Source of the DNA: Sporomusa ovata DSM 2662
GTDB taxonomy: Bacteria; Bacillota; Negativicutes; Sporomusales; Sporomusaceae
DNA length: 64,000 nucleotides
Direction: 5' to 3'
NCBI RefSeq assembly: GCF_000445445.1
Contig: NZ_ASXP01000002.1
Coordinates: forward strand, 248,001 to 312,000
Within the stretch, counting starts at the first letter, position 1. The number at the start of each line of letters is the position of its first letter. This document shows, piece by piece, positions 16,498-25,027 of the stretch. The position numbers and the translations under genes were made by a program. Under the pieces are notes generated by a model. That model did no database searches. It saw only the letters and a program-made list of their open reading frames with translations, and was not told where the DNA came from.

Positions 16498-16763
16498 TCT
16501 TCGATTTCCTCCTTTTCAGTTTGGGCGGGTACTGCGGACTTCGGGCCAAGTTGACCCGAAGTGGCGCCGCCTGCCTTTGCTGCTTTCAGCAGGTCGGCAA
16601 GGTCGGTCAGGGAAATATCCATGCCGCGCACCGCGTCCACAATTTCCAGATTTTCCAGCTCGGTTTTCTGCTTTTCCAGCTCCCGCAGCTTTGTTTGAAA
16701 CTCATTGATTTTATCCTTTGTTTTCTGTATGTCCTTGCAGACACGTTCAATTTTTGCGTTCAA
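16494..16763 (-). CDS. DUF4315 coiled-coil protein containing an in-frame palindrome
   Basis: An 89-residue protein. An N-terminal coiled coil (KIERVCKDIQKTKDKINEF onward) is followed by LENLEIVDAVRGMDISLTDL, the DUF4315 signature. The region ATSGQLGPKS near the C-terminus is encoded exactly by a copy of the 25-bp palindrome. TTG start at 16763 with GGAGGT upstream. It lies between the CD1108 and CD1107 homologues, as in related elements, and probably assists channel assembly. Confidence 0.82.
   Translation of the reverse strand: MNAKIERVCKDIQKTKDKINEFQTKLRELEKQKTELENLEIVDAVRGMDISLTDLADLLKAAKAGGATSGQLGPKSAVPAQTEKEEIEE
16538..16562. repeat. Element palindrome, copy 6, inside DUF4315 gene
   Basis: Coding copy, read on the minus strand as TSGQLGPKS. 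The right arm GACCCGAAGT gives a G-U pair in the sense RNA. Confidence 0.92.
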
Positions 16764-16781
16764 AAGTTACCTCCTTTTTGG

Positions 16782-17593
16782 TTATGGCAAACGTCCATAG
16801 CCTAAAAAATGACTTTGCCAGTAGTTTGTATTGATGGAAGTGTACTGTATGGGGGAGCCGCAATGAATCATCATGCCGTTTCCAACGTAAATTCCCACAT
16901 GGCTTGCGCCGGAAGTGTCGTAGGTGCCTTGAAAGAAAATCAGGTCGCCGGGCTGTGCTTCGTCCGGTGGGATATGGGAACAGGAATTGAAAAGCCCTGT
17001 TGCGGTGGTTCGCCCCACGCTTCCCACGCCCGACTGATTGATGACCCAGCACACAAAGCCCGAACAATCAAAGGAAGTGGAGGGAGAAGAACCGCCCCAA
17101 ACATAGGGGTAGCCTAAGTATTTCTCCGCTTCGGCAATCATAGCGGCAAATTCCGGGTCGGCCAGAGCTTGTGGGGGGATGTCGTAATCGGTGTATTCCC
17201 CGGCATGGGCGTAAATGTTTCCCTCAAACAGATATGGGCGGTTGCCTTTGGTCTTTTGGTAAATGGTATAGCGTTCCGTCTGTTCCGGGTTAAGATTGGA
17301 AAGAGCCACTGCTCCCAATGACTTGTTTTTCAAAGATACGTTGAGGATATAGTAATTATAGGGAACCTCGTAGGTGTCGGTATGGGTTTCGCCGTTTTCG
17401 TCCGTCCAAGTGTCGGTTTCCGTGCGGTAGCGCACCTCTACCGTTTCCGTGATGGTCAGGATATATTGCTGTCCGAACAGGGTTTGCAGTTCGGCCTGTA
17501 CCTGTGCCGGGGTGTAGCCGCCGTATTTGGCAGTCAGATAGGAAGCCAGCTCAAAGGGGTCATGCCCGATTTCATCCACGGAATAGTGGTACT
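16782..17593 (-). pseudogene. CD1108-type NlpC/P60 hydrolase, C-terminal part (gene split by IS3)
   Basis: The 3' portion of a cell-wall hydrolase. A linker domain is followed by an NlpC/P60 peptidase with the catalytic cysteine in SFDCSGFVCW, the first histidine in GASHVGIYVG and MMIHCG further on. In conjugative elements this enzyme opens peptidoglycan for the transfer channel. A GTG at 17579 could start a shortened product, but it would lack the membrane anchor. The frame joins the upstream fragment in register across the 6-bp duplication at 17588-17593 and 18936-18941. Confidence 0.85.
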
Positions 17594-17664
17594 ATGTCAA
17601 GAAAAAGTACAACTTAAATGTGGAATTTAGCCCAACAAACATTTTGTAAATATATGTATTTTTC

Positions 17665-18561
17665 TTACCCTGCAAGCTGTACTTTCTTATGCACTTTTTC
17701 ATATTGATCTGGTGAAAGATATCCACAATGACCATGGATTCTTCTTGTATTATAAAAAGTCTCGATATATTCAAAAATCAATCGATATGCATGCCTATAA
17801 TCAAAGATCTTGTATCTGTTTAGCCATTCTCTCTTTATTAAAGCATGAAATGCTTCAATACATGCATTGTCCCAAGGATAGGCTTTCTTTGAATAGCTCA
17901 GTATCATTCCTTCCGTCGCATTTCGGTAATCCTTTGATACGTACTGACATCCCCTGTCACTATGCATTACCAGGGGTCTGTCAATTTTGCGTTTTTCTTT
18001 GGCTTTATTTATTGTCGCTATAACATGTTCTGTTTCCAGCGTATGACTCAATGTCCATGCAATAATCTTTCGTGAAAATAAATCCATTATACTTGTAAGG
18101 TATACAAAGCCATCCAATGTCCAGATATAAGTAATATCTGAGCACCATACAGCATTTGGTTCCTTTGGATTGAACTGCTCATTTAATACATTTATTAATT
18201 TGCTGTCAAAATCCGAATTGATGGTGGTTACGGTATAAGGTTTAATATACTGAGCCTTAATTCCCATTTCTCTCATATAGTTCCCAACCGTTTTTTCAGC
18301 AATGACTTCACCCTGAGTAAGAAGTTTCTCCTTTATTTTAGGAGCCCCATAATTCTGATGAGATTCGTCATATATTTCCTGTATCTTTTGCTTAATTCTC
18401 GCTTTCCTTTTTGATTGCTCAGAGGGAGATCTCTTGAGCCAGGCAGTATAGCCTGATCTTGAAACGCCTAAATGCTTCAACATTCCGCTGATAGAAACCC
18501 GGCGTTTTTTATCGAGTTCTTCTTTTTTAGCGGTAACTTCAATGTATATGGCTTCTGTCAT
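17665..18561 (-). CDS. IS3-family transposase OrfB (DDE integrase core)
   Basis: A 298-residue protein with an HTH_21 region (HQNYGAPKIKEKLL) and an rve core. The catalytic residues appear in WCSDITYIWTLDGF, MHSDRGCQYVSKDY and NACIEAFHALIKREW. Its ATG overlaps the orfA stop, so it is made by coupling or by frameshifting as an OrfAB fusion. Nothing appears broken. Confidence 0.92.
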   Translation of the reverse strand: MTEAIYIEVTAKKEELDKKRRVSISGMLKHLGVSRSGYTAWLKRSPSEQSKRKARIKQKIQEIYDESHQNYGAPKIKEKLLTQGEVIAEKTVGNYMREMGIKAQYIKPYTVTTINSDFDSKLINVLNEQFNPKEPNAVWCSDITYIWTLDGFVYLTSIMDLFSRKIIAWTLSHTLETEHVIATINKAKEKRKIDRPLVMHSDRGCQYVSKDYRNATEGMILSYSKKAYPWDNACIEAFHALIKREWLNRYKIFDYRHAYRLIFEYIETFYNTRRIHGHCGYLSPDQYEKVHKKVQLAG

Positions 18562-18845
18562 TTTCCCAGAATGTTGATTGCTTTTTTTAATACATCAAGT
18601 GCATCCTGCGCATCACGTAACTCCTTCTTTAAGCGCGCGATTTCTTTAGCTTCATCACTTGAATAATTACCCGCTCCCCTGGTTGGTACTTTTCCACCTT
18701 GTTCTTTTGCAGCATTTGCCCATTTGCTTAATGCTGATTTACTGATGCCTAGATTTTTAGCACATCCATTCACACCTAAATCCTTATGGTCATTGTAATA
18801 AACCACTGCATCTTCTTTAAATTTCTGAGTATAGTGTATGGCCAT
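18558..18845 (-). CDS. IS3-family transposase OrfA (HTH protein)
   Basis: A protein of about 95 residues with the IS3 OrfA helix-turn-helix (YTQKFKEDAVVYYND, then GVNGCAKNLGISKSALSKW) and a C-terminal leucine-zipper-like helix (EIARLKKELRDAQDALDVL). ATG 18845 follows a run of six G residues that can act as ribosome binding site. It overlaps orfB by 4 nt. Confidence 0.9.
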   Translation of the reverse strand: MAIHYTQKFKEDAVVYYNDHKDLGVNGCAKNLGISKSALSKWANAAKEQGGKVPTRGAGNYSSDEAKEIARLKKELRDAQDALDVLKKAINILGK

Positions 18846-19832
18846 GTTAAGTCCCCCCATCTTGTTAGTTATTGTAACAATTTATTGGGAACTTTCCATA
18901 TTTAATTTGCACTATTTTTATTCTAGCACCATAGCGGTACTCGTCATAGCCGGGATAATCGCTTTCTATCTGGGAGAGCCGTTCCCGCAAATCCTTTTCC
19001 AGTGCGGTATAGTTTTCTTCGACGACTTCAATATCACTGTCCGACGAACCGTAGGAAGTGCCGCCCACCACGCTAATCAGGCCGTTGCCAATGGTGGTGA
19101 TTCCCGCCATGCAGGATTGCAGAATCACAATCAACAGGAACAGCACCAGCCCAAGCAATAAAATCTTTGGATTGCGCTTTACAAAGGCCGCAACCGTTCG
19201 GGTTACTTTTTCAGTGAAGCGCACCGCTTTTTTGCCCTGCTTTGCCGCTTCTTTCGCCTGTTTTCGGTACTGTTTTTTTAACTGTTGCTTCTGCCAGAAC
19301 CGGGAAACCGGGTTACTTTGCAAGCCCGGATTGTCCTGCACAAGCTGGCGGTAGGCGTAATCGGCTCTTGCGCTGATATGCCTGTTTCCCCATTTGCGAA
19401 CCTGCCGGGTGGGACGAGTGCGGATACGGTGCTTGATAAAGCGTGTACCGCCCCGGGCAAGGTGTTCCCCGGCAAGTTCCGTTTTGTGGGCGGCTTCCGT
19501 TCCTGCATTTTCATGCTCTATTTGATGAATTTTCCCATGAACATACCGCCATGACTGATACCCGGCGGCACGGCTCACTTTTTTAATCGGGCCGGGCTTT
19601 TTCTGCGGTTTCTGGCTCTCTAATTTTTCACGGGCGGTATTCAGCTTTTCGCCGCTTTTTTCCATGCAGAGCTTTGATTTCTCCATACGCTTACCGTTCT
19701 GCGCCGCCTTTTTGTTGGCAGAGCCAGAATGTGAATCAGCTCCAGCAGTTTCACCACCGGGCGGTGGATCTCCGTCACGCCGCAGACGTTCCGAGGGTCG
19801 GGGCTTCTTACTGTCCTGTCGGAGCTTTCCCG

Positions 19833-19857
19833 ACTTCGGGCCAAGTTGGCCCGAAGT
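19833..19857. repeat. Element palindrome, copy 7, inside CD1108 gene
   Basis: Perfect copy, read in frame as ATSGQLGPKSGK in the cytoplasmic N-terminal region. Confidence 0.92.
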
Positions 19858-20051
19858 GGCAAGGTCAGCAGATTTTGGCGGGATTGCGGTATCCGCGGCA
19901 GTTTCATCTTCAAATCGCAATTTCTGCTTCTCCATATCAGGCGGAGCCGGGTCAGATCGATTACCTACAAGTGGCGAAGTTCCTGACGGGTCGGCGGTTT
20001 GCGGTGGTGTTTTCCTGACAGTTTCTTTTTTCGGTGTAGCCCGCTTTTTTG

Positions 20052-20076
20052 ACTTCGGGCCAAGTTGACCCGAAGT
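20052..20076. repeat. Element palindrome, copy 8, inside CD1108 gene
   Basis: Second coding copy in the same gene and the same frame (ATSGQLGPKSKK). The right arm GACCC leaves a G-U pair in the sense RNA. Confidence 0.92.
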
Positions 20077-20125
20077 TGCTGCCTGTCCCTTTGGCTTAAA
20101 CCGCAAGCGGCCCGGTCTGCCTGTA

Positions 20126-22489
20126 TCACGCATTTTGGGCCTCCCTGACGTCCTCAGGCCTTGTGGTAAGCAGATTGTAGATTTCACCACGGGGGAAACG
20201 GTCTACAAAGGGAATGGTGGTATTGCCGAAGAACAAAAGCCCCTCCCCGGAATTGCTGTGAGCGATATACGAAAGCTGATGTTCCGATATGCCAAGCTGT
20301 TTGGCGAGAATCGCCCGGTCGCCCTGTGCCTGTGACAGCAGTATCATAAAGTCGCTGTTTTCCAGAATATTTTCAATCTCACGGCTGGCTAAAAGGTCTT
20401 TTACATTCTGCGTGAGTGCACTCGGTACACAGCCCTTTTTACGAAGCATTTTCCACACACGGACAAAATAACTGGCAGAAAGTGCGTCCTGCAACAAAAT
20501 ATGAAATTCATCATAGTAACACCAAGTCGAAAGACTTCTGGAAAAGTTCTCGTCTACCGCTTGTGTCACCAGCTCGTTTGTGATGTGCATGGCGATTTTG
20601 CGTAGGTTTTCTCCCATGCTTTTCAACACGATACAGGTAATGCGGCTGTCGGTCTGTACGTTGGTAGGGTGGTTGAACATATTAAGGGAACCGATGCAGT
20701 AAAGCTCCAAGGCGGTTGCAATTCGTCTGGCTTCCGGTTCGGGCTGCTGGCACAAGGTTTCATATAAATCTTGCAGAAGCGGCATTTTCCAGTCCCCGAT
20801 CCCAAGGGCAAGCTCCCGGTACACCAGCCGCACACAACGGTCAATCACGGTTTTTTCAATGGGCTGTAAACTCTCCTTGCCGCCGATAATCAGCTCACAT
20901 AAGGACAATAAAAAATCCGCTTTCATAGAAAGCGGGCTGTTCTCTCCGGCTAAGTTCAGTTTTAAGTCCATTGGGTTGATGTGATGGGGGCTGTTTGGTG
21001 ATATTTCTATGACCTCCCCGCCAAGCCGCCGGACTAACGGGGCGTATTCGCCCATTGGGTCTACCACGATAATGCGGTCTTTGGTGGCAAGGAATACGTT
21101 GATTAGCTCACGCTTTGCGGCAAAACTCTTGCCGGAGCCGGTAGAGCCAAGATACAAACCATTGGCGGATTTCAGCTTTTTGCGGTCTGCCATAATGACG
21201 TTATGGGAAAGGGCGTTCATGCCGTAGTACAATGCCTGCCCGTCCATGCGAAGCTCCTGCGTCATAAAGGGAACGAAAATTGCCGTAGAGCTTGTGGTCA
21301 TGCCCCGCTGTATTTCAATGCCATTCCAGCCAAGGGGCAAGCTACTCATAAAGCCCTGTTCCTGCTGAAAGTCCAGCCGTTTGAGAAAGCAGTTGTATTT
21401 CTGTGTAATGCCCGACACCGTGAAAATGTCATTTTCCAACTGCTGGCGGGTGGGGGCCGTATTCACCACAAGGAACGTGAGAAGAAACATTCGCTCATTG
21501 CGGCTTTGTAAGTCTGCCAAGAGTGCCGCCGCGTCCTTGCTGTAAGTGAGCAAATCCGGGGGAAGAATATCAATGTCATATCCGGCCCGGGCGGCTTTTT
21601 TCTGTTCGTCCATTTTCATTCGGTCTATGTCGGTCAGCTTTGCCTTGACCGTTTTCACCGCTTTGGTCTGGTCTACCGTCTGGATATGCAGGGTGATGGT
21701 CATTTCTGCGTCCACTTCCAAAAGCTCCGCTAATAGCTTGTCGGAAAGCTCAGAAGCCATAATCTGCATATACAGAGCCGCGCCCCATGTAGTCCCTACA
21801 CGAAAAGCGCGGCTTTGGCGAAAGTCAAAGGACGTGGGAGCGATAAAATCCTTTGTCCCCATACCTGTTTTGGGTATCATATCCCACGAAAAGCGGAATG
21901 GCTCCCGCCCTCCGGGGTGTAGCTGGCTGTGCAGCACTTCCAAGCGTTCCCGCCCGGAAAGGGTTGCCGACTGTACACCCAGCTTCTTGAAGTTCCCCAC
22001 AATATCCGCTTCGATACGTTCCAAGCGGGGGCGGGCCGCCCCGATCCCGTCTGCGTTGATACCAAATGTGATGTATTTGGAGCGGACAATGCCGTTGTTA
22101 CTTTTGGCAATCTGATTTTCCAGCATGGCGGTAAATTCGCCCCGGATACTGTTGAAATCGTCGTCCTGCGGGGAAATGTTCACACTGTAACGGTTTTCCG
22201 GGCGGGAGCGGTGGTTGATAAAGGAAAGCTGAAAGGGCAAGGCACTGTCAAAGTAATTGAGGAAGCCGCAGTACCCGTCAAAAATGGTGCTTTGGTCGTC
22301 ACTGGAAGCTACGGCGTAGTTAATATCCTCATAGGAAAGGGTCTTAGTGTAGTAGCCCTCCCGCACCTTGCAGATACCGTCTTTCAGCATTTCTTTGTAG
22401 GGAATGGTCTGCTGTGCCGACTGCGGCCCGCGTTTTTTAGGCTTTCCGCTTTTTGCGGGAACAGGCGGGCGTTTTGTTTTTTGCGCCAT
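20126..22489 (-). CDS. virB4: VirB4-like conjugation ATPase
   Basis: A 787-residue ATPase that powers type IV channel assembly and transfer. Walker A is GSTGSGKSFAAKRE (about residue 450) and Walker B lies in WCYYDEFHILL. Later motifs include SALTQNVKDLLAS and LSQAQGDRAILAKQLGIS, as in TrsE/VirB4 proteins of Gram-positive elements. AGGAGGT precedes the ATG. It overlaps PrgI upstream by about 50 nt and the CD1108 gene downstream by 8 nt, giving one tightly coupled transfer operon. The length and all motifs are intact. Confidence 0.93.
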   Translation of the reverse strand: MAQKTKRPPVPAKSGKPKKRGPQSAQQTIPYKEMLKDGICKVREGYYTKTLSYEDINYAVASSDDQSTIFDGYCGFLNYFDSALPFQLSFINHRSRPENRYSVNISPQDDDFNSIRGEFTAMLENQIAKSNNGIVRSKYITFGINADGIGAARPRLERIEADIVGNFKKLGVQSATLSGRERLEVLHSQLHPGGREPFRFSWDMIPKTGMGTKDFIAPTSFDFRQSRAFRVGTTWGAALYMQIMASELSDKLLAELLEVDAEMTITLHIQTVDQTKAVKTVKAKLTDIDRMKMDEQKKAARAGYDIDILPPDLLTYSKDAAALLADLQSRNERMFLLTFLVVNTAPTRQQLENDIFTVSGITQKYNCFLKRLDFQQEQGFMSSLPLGWNGIEIQRGMTTSSTAIFVPFMTQELRMDGQALYYGMNALSHNVIMADRKKLKSANGLYLGSTGSGKSFAAKRELINVFLATKDRIIVVDPMGEYAPLVRRLGGEVIEISPNSPHHINPMDLKLNLAGENSPLSMKADFLLSLCELIIGGKESLQPIEKTVIDRCVRLVYRELALGIGDWKMPLLQDLYETLCQQPEPEARRIATALELYCIGSLNMFNHPTNVQTDSRITCIVLKSMGENLRKIAMHITNELVTQAVDENFSRSLSTWCYYDEFHILLQDALSASYFVRVWKMLRKKGCVPSALTQNVKDLLASREIENILENSDFMILLSQAQGDRAILAKQLGISEHQLSYIAHSNSGEGLLFFGNTTIPFVDRFPRGEIYNLLTTRPEDVREAQNA

Positions 22490-22832
22490 TGGGTGAAACC
22501 TCCTTTCCGGGGTTGCTTAGATACGCATAGAAATTCTGTGTCTGATAGGGGCGTGTGCGGGGCCATAGGAATTTGGAGCGGACAATATTTCGCACCACTT
22601 TTTCAAGCGGCTGTCCGTCACGCTCATACATGGCAATGAGAAAGCAAGGGAGCATAAGGGCAATCATTAAGAGCATGGCCCCGGTATTACCAATGGCGGT
22701 ACGGGTAAAAAGATAAGTCGGAATACCGACTACCGCCGCCGCTCCGAAGCATAGTAGCTGGCGTTTGGTGAGATTGAACGCCACTTTGGTTTTTATTTTC
22801 GATAGGTCGTTTGGTACGCTTACATAGGCCAA
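22437..22832 (-). CDS. PrgI-family membrane protein
   Basis: A 131-residue protein beginning with TTG at 22832, 8 nt after GGAGG. It starts LAYVSVPNDLSKIKTKVAFN, the PrgI opening, followed by two membrane spans (LCFGAAAVVGIPTYLF and AMLLMIALMLPCFLIAMYE). PrgI/TcpE-like proteins are inner-membrane parts of Gram-positive type IV secretion systems and always precede the VirB4 gene, as here. Confidence 0.85.
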   Translation of the reverse strand: MAYVSVPNDLSKIKTKVAFNLTKRQLLCFGAAAVVGIPTYLFTRTAIGNTGAMLLMIALMLPCFLIAMYERDGQPLEKVVRNIVRSKFLWPRTRPYQTQNFYAYLSNPGKEVSPNGAKNKTPACSRKKRKA

Positions 22833-22851
22833 TGAAAAATCCTCCTTTCTG

Positions 22852-22876
22852 ACTTCGGGCCAAGTTGACCCGAAGT
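22852..22876. repeat. Element palindrome, copy 9
   Basis: Lies 3 bp after the stop of the DUF7007-like gene and directly before the AGGAGG of prgI. The right arm GACCC gives a G-U pair in minus-strand RNA. Confidence 0.92.
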
Positions 22877-22879
22877 TGA

Positions 22880-23275
22880 TTATCGTTCTGCATTGTGGAT
22901 AGGAACCGTCTGCCGTGCCGGGGTCTTTTCCAGTCCAGCCTGCCGTACCCGCCAATAGTCCGGGTTATGTTCCCGGAGCGACTTATTGATGTTTTCCTCA
23001 AAAGCGGCCTTGTCTTTTATACGGTCTGGAACCGCCAACAGCTTTTTATCCAAAAGCTCCCGCAAGGCAACATCTTCCTGCGTATCTTCCTCAAAGCAGA
23101 GAAAACCGCTGTGACGAAAGCCGCACTTAATCGCGGCAGGAGAAAGCACCGCCGCCATATCCTTTGCAACCATTGTGCCGCCATGACTGGCGGTACTCAC
23201 AAGAAACACGCCGGGGCAGAGAACGTCACAGGTCTGCACCTTGCCCCACGGTGATTGTTCCGGCTGTTGATACAT
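22880..23275 (-). CDS. DUF7007-like element protein with NAER tail
   Basis: A 131-residue protein with WGKVQTCDVLCPGVFLVSTA, then SHGGTMVAKDMAAVLSPAA, as in the DUF7007 proteins seen on phages and conjugative elements. The C-terminal 30 residues read KSLREHNPDYWRVRQAGLEK followed by TPARQTVPIHNAER, ending in the shared NAER motif. AAGGAG precedes ATG 23275. The function is unknown. The position between the SpoVG-like and PrgI genes is conserved in this element type as far as I recall. Confidence 0.65.
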   Translation of the reverse strand: MYQQPEQSPWGKVQTCDVLCPGVFLVSTASHGGTMVAKDMAAVLSPAAIKCGFRHSGFLCFEEDTQEDVALRELLDKKLLAVPDRIKDKAAFEENINKSLREHNPDYWRVRQAGLEKTPARQTVPIHNAER

Positions 23276-23289
23276 AAAAACTCCTTTCC

Positions 23290-23314
23290 ACTTCGGGCCA
23301 AATTGGCCCGAAGT
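23290..23314. repeat. Element palindrome, copy 10
   Basis: Perfect arms around AAATT. Located 7 bp after the SpoVG-like stop and directly before the ribosome binding site of the next gene. Confidence 0.92.
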
Positions 23315-23321
23315 CGCACTG

Positions 23322-23795
23322 TTACCTTTCTGCACTTTTGGCTTTACCTGCCTTTGCAGGAGCAGGACGGGCAGCGTTTTCCTGTGCCGCCTGTTTTGCG
23401 CCCTCCGCAAGCTGTTTCGGGATAGACTGCTTTTCAGGGGAAGCAATGGCAGCGGCGCGGGTCTGCAACTTTTCAAGCTCTGCATGGTAGGCCGCTGTCA
23501 CGGCTTCGGTCAGCTCCGCGCGAAACTCCTTTGTGATGGGGCGGGACGTATCCCGGTAGCCGGTCTTGCTGGTCTTATCCGGCTTGCTCGGCATACCCAC
23601 AAAAATGCCCTTGTCGCTCTGCAAAATCTTGAAATCGTCAATCACAAAGCAGTCATTCAGTTTCAGACTGGCAAAGCCTACAAGGTTGCCCTTTGGCTCA
23701 ATGAGCCGGGCGGTAATGTCCAGCTTCAGCGGCAGAGCCGCCGGTTCGGGTTGCTGTTCCGTTTCCTGCGGAACTGTTGTGTTTTCGTTGCTCAT
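23322..23795 (-). CDS. SpoVG-domain protein with C-terminal SAER tail
   Basis: A 157-residue protein. A low-complexity N-terminus is followed by a SpoVG domain (LDITARLIEPKGNLVGFASL, then the LNDCFVIDDFKI and GIFVGMPSKPDKT segments). SpoVG proteins bind RNA and DNA and are about 90 residues long; here an extension of about 45 residues, IPKQLAEGAKQAAQENAARP then APAKAGKAKSAER, is fused. Its first part matches the tail of the protein at 12993. AAGGAGA precedes ATG 23795. Element-borne SpoVG could regulate transfer genes, or be sent to the recipient if the tail is a secretion signal. Confidence 0.82.
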   Translation of the reverse strand: MSNENTTVPQETEQQPEPAALPLKLDITARLIEPKGNLVGFASLKLNDCFVIDDFKILQSDKGIFVGMPSKPDKTSKTGYRDTSRPITKEFRAELTEAVTAAYHAELEKLQTRAAAIASPEKQSIPKQLAEGAKQAAQENAARPAPAKAGKAKSAER

Positions 23796-23816
23796 AGTAA
23801 AAATTTCTCCTTTCTC

Positions 23817-23841
23817 ACTTCGGGACAAGTTGGCCCGAAGT
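23817..23841. repeat. Element palindrome, copy 11
   Basis: The left arm reads ACTTCGGGAC, a one-pair mismatch. It lies 2 bp after the VirB6 stop and just before the SpoVG-like ribosome binding site. Confidence 0.9.
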
Positions 23842-23843
23842 TG

Positions 23844-24710
23844 TCAGTGCGCTCCAAAAATAGATTTCGCAAGGCTTCCCGTCTTGAACATGGTGAAGCA
23901 CAATAGAACCGTATAGCCGATTACTGTCCATATGGCTCCAATGGGGTCGCCGCCTACGGCGATACTCTGCACCAGCTTTGCGTAGATTCCCACACATACC
24001 AAAATCAGCAAGCCTTGAAAGCCCACGGCGCACAGGGATTTCAGATAGTTCTGGCCCATGCCTCCGATTTCCCGGTTGACCAAGGTTGCCATCGGCACAG
24101 GTGCTAAACTGGTGAGTAGGTAAATTTCAATCATTCTGCCGTACACAATGACAAACACAACAATGTTGATTGCTACGACAATAATCTTAATCAGAAAGGA
24201 TTGCATCCACAGACCGAGCAGAGGGCCGATTTCCATTGTCATGAGATGGGCTTCCAAGCTGTCCAGCATATCGGGGCTTACCCCTGTATTCCCTGCAATC
24301 ACGCCCCCTGCGCTGTTAATGACGCTTTGGGAAACATCAAATACCGCCATCACGATATTAAACGTGTTGGATAGAAGCAGTACCGCGACAAAGGTTTTGA
24401 ATATCCATTTGAAGAAAATCCATGTATCAATGTCGTGCAGGTTGTTCCGGTCAATCAGCATTTGAATCAGCTCATAGCACATGACAAAGGTAAGCACCAG
24501 TCCGGCAATCGGCAAAACAACCGTTTCGGAAAGCTGCCGTATAAGGGAGAACACGCCGGGGTTCCAATTCCCCGGCGTGGTTCCCACCTGCGTTGCAATC
24601 TCTCCGATCTGGTCGTTCACGTTCTCGAAAAGGCCGCTTAAATTGCCCATGATACCGTCTACCAGCAGACCTTTTATCCATTCGTTAATCCAGTCGGTGA
24701 GAAAATCCAT
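23844..24710 (-). CDS. VirB6/TrbL-like polytopic channel protein
   Basis: A 288-residue protein with six or more membrane spans (for example VVLPIAGLVLTFVMCYELI, FVAVLLLSNTFNIVMAVF and IIVVAINIVVFVIVYGRMI) and the GGMGQNYLKSLCAVGFQGLL segment typical of VirB6-like proteins of CTn elements. It should form the inner-membrane pore of the mating channel. It lies between the Maff2 and SpoVG-like genes and is complete. Confidence 0.85.
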   Translation of the reverse strand: MDFLTDWINEWIKGLLVDGIMGNLSGLFENVNDQIGEIATQVGTTPGNWNPGVFSLIRQLSETVVLPIAGLVLTFVMCYELIQMLIDRNNLHDIDTWIFFKWIFKTFVAVLLLSNTFNIVMAVFDVSQSVINSAGGVIAGNTGVSPDMLDSLEAHLMTMEIGPLLGLWMQSFLIKIIVVAINIVVFVIVYGRMIEIYLLTSLAPVPMATLVNREIGGMGQNYLKSLCAVGFQGLLILVCVGIYAKLVQSIAVGGDPIGAIWTVIGYTVLLCFTMFKTGSLAKSIFGAH

Positions 24711-24721
24711 ACCGGCCTACC

Positions 24722-24934
24722 TTAAAACAGGCTGGAAAGCATAGGTACAAGCGTTGTTCCCAGCAGGATAACGCCGCCCCCGGCCATAAGCTGTTTAATG
24801 CCTTGCGATTTCGCGCCCGGATTGTCGCTACCATACCCTTCCAAAAGGTTGATAACGCCCCACACGGCAAGGCCCGCGCCAAGAGCCACAACAAGGGTCT
24901 GTAAGGTACTAACTGCACTCGTAAAAAATCCCAT
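24722..24934 (-). CDS. Maff2-family small membrane protein (pilin-like)
   Basis: A 70-residue protein with two membrane helices (LVVALGAGLAVWGVINLLEG and GVILLGTTLVPMLSSLF) joined by a short GSDNPGAKSQGIKQLMAG loop, which is the Maff2 signature. Its place between VirD4 and VirB6 and its TrbC/VirB2-like topology suggest a channel or pilin subunit. GGAGGT lies before the ATG. Confidence 0.88.
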   Translation of the reverse strand: MGFFTSAVSTLQTLVVALGAGLAVWGVINLLEGYGSDNPGAKSQGIKQLMAGGGVILLGTTLVPMLSSLF

Positions 24935-25002
24935 AATCTAATTACCTCCATGTTTTTATATTGTTTTTGGGTACAAAAAAACCGCCATTTTCGGCGGCTG
25001 TC

Positions 25003-25027
25003 ACTTCGGGACAAGTTGGCCCGAAGT
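25003..25027. repeat. Element palindrome, copy 12
   Basis: Left arm ACTTCGGGAC (one mismatch, as in copies 3 and 11). The palindrome shares its last base with the VirD4 stop codon. Confidence 0.9.

Larger units (their letters stand above)
17594..18935 (-). mobile_element. IS3-family (IS150-like) insertion sequence
   Basis: About 1342 bp holding overlapping orfA and orfB on the minus strand. The imperfect terminal repeats share TTAAATgTGGAA and TTAAATaTGGAA cores near the ends. GGTACT is duplicated at 17588-17593 and 18936-18941, and collapsing the two copies restores the CD1108 reading frame (DEY joined to HYSVDEIGHDP). The exact outer ends are uncertain by a few bases. Confidence 0.85.
18936..20133 (-). 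pseudogene. CD1108-type hydrolase, N-terminal part (gene split by IS3)
   Basis: The 5' portion of the same gene. A long basic cytoplasmic region contains two palindrome-encoded TSGQLGPKS peptides, followed by the family segment KVSRAAGYQSWRYVHGKIHQ, one membrane span (ILLLGLVLFLLIVILQSCMAG) and the start of the extracellular region up to GYDEY. ATG 20133 overlaps the VirB4 stop by 8 nt. With the C-terminal fragment the intact protein would have had about 667 residues. As it stands, this half would be a membrane protein without peptidase. Confidence 0.85.

Noticed and set aside
21929..22639. Plus-strand frames opposite virB4
   Set aside because: They are antisense to well-supported VirB4 and PrgI codons, and no motif or start site supports them.
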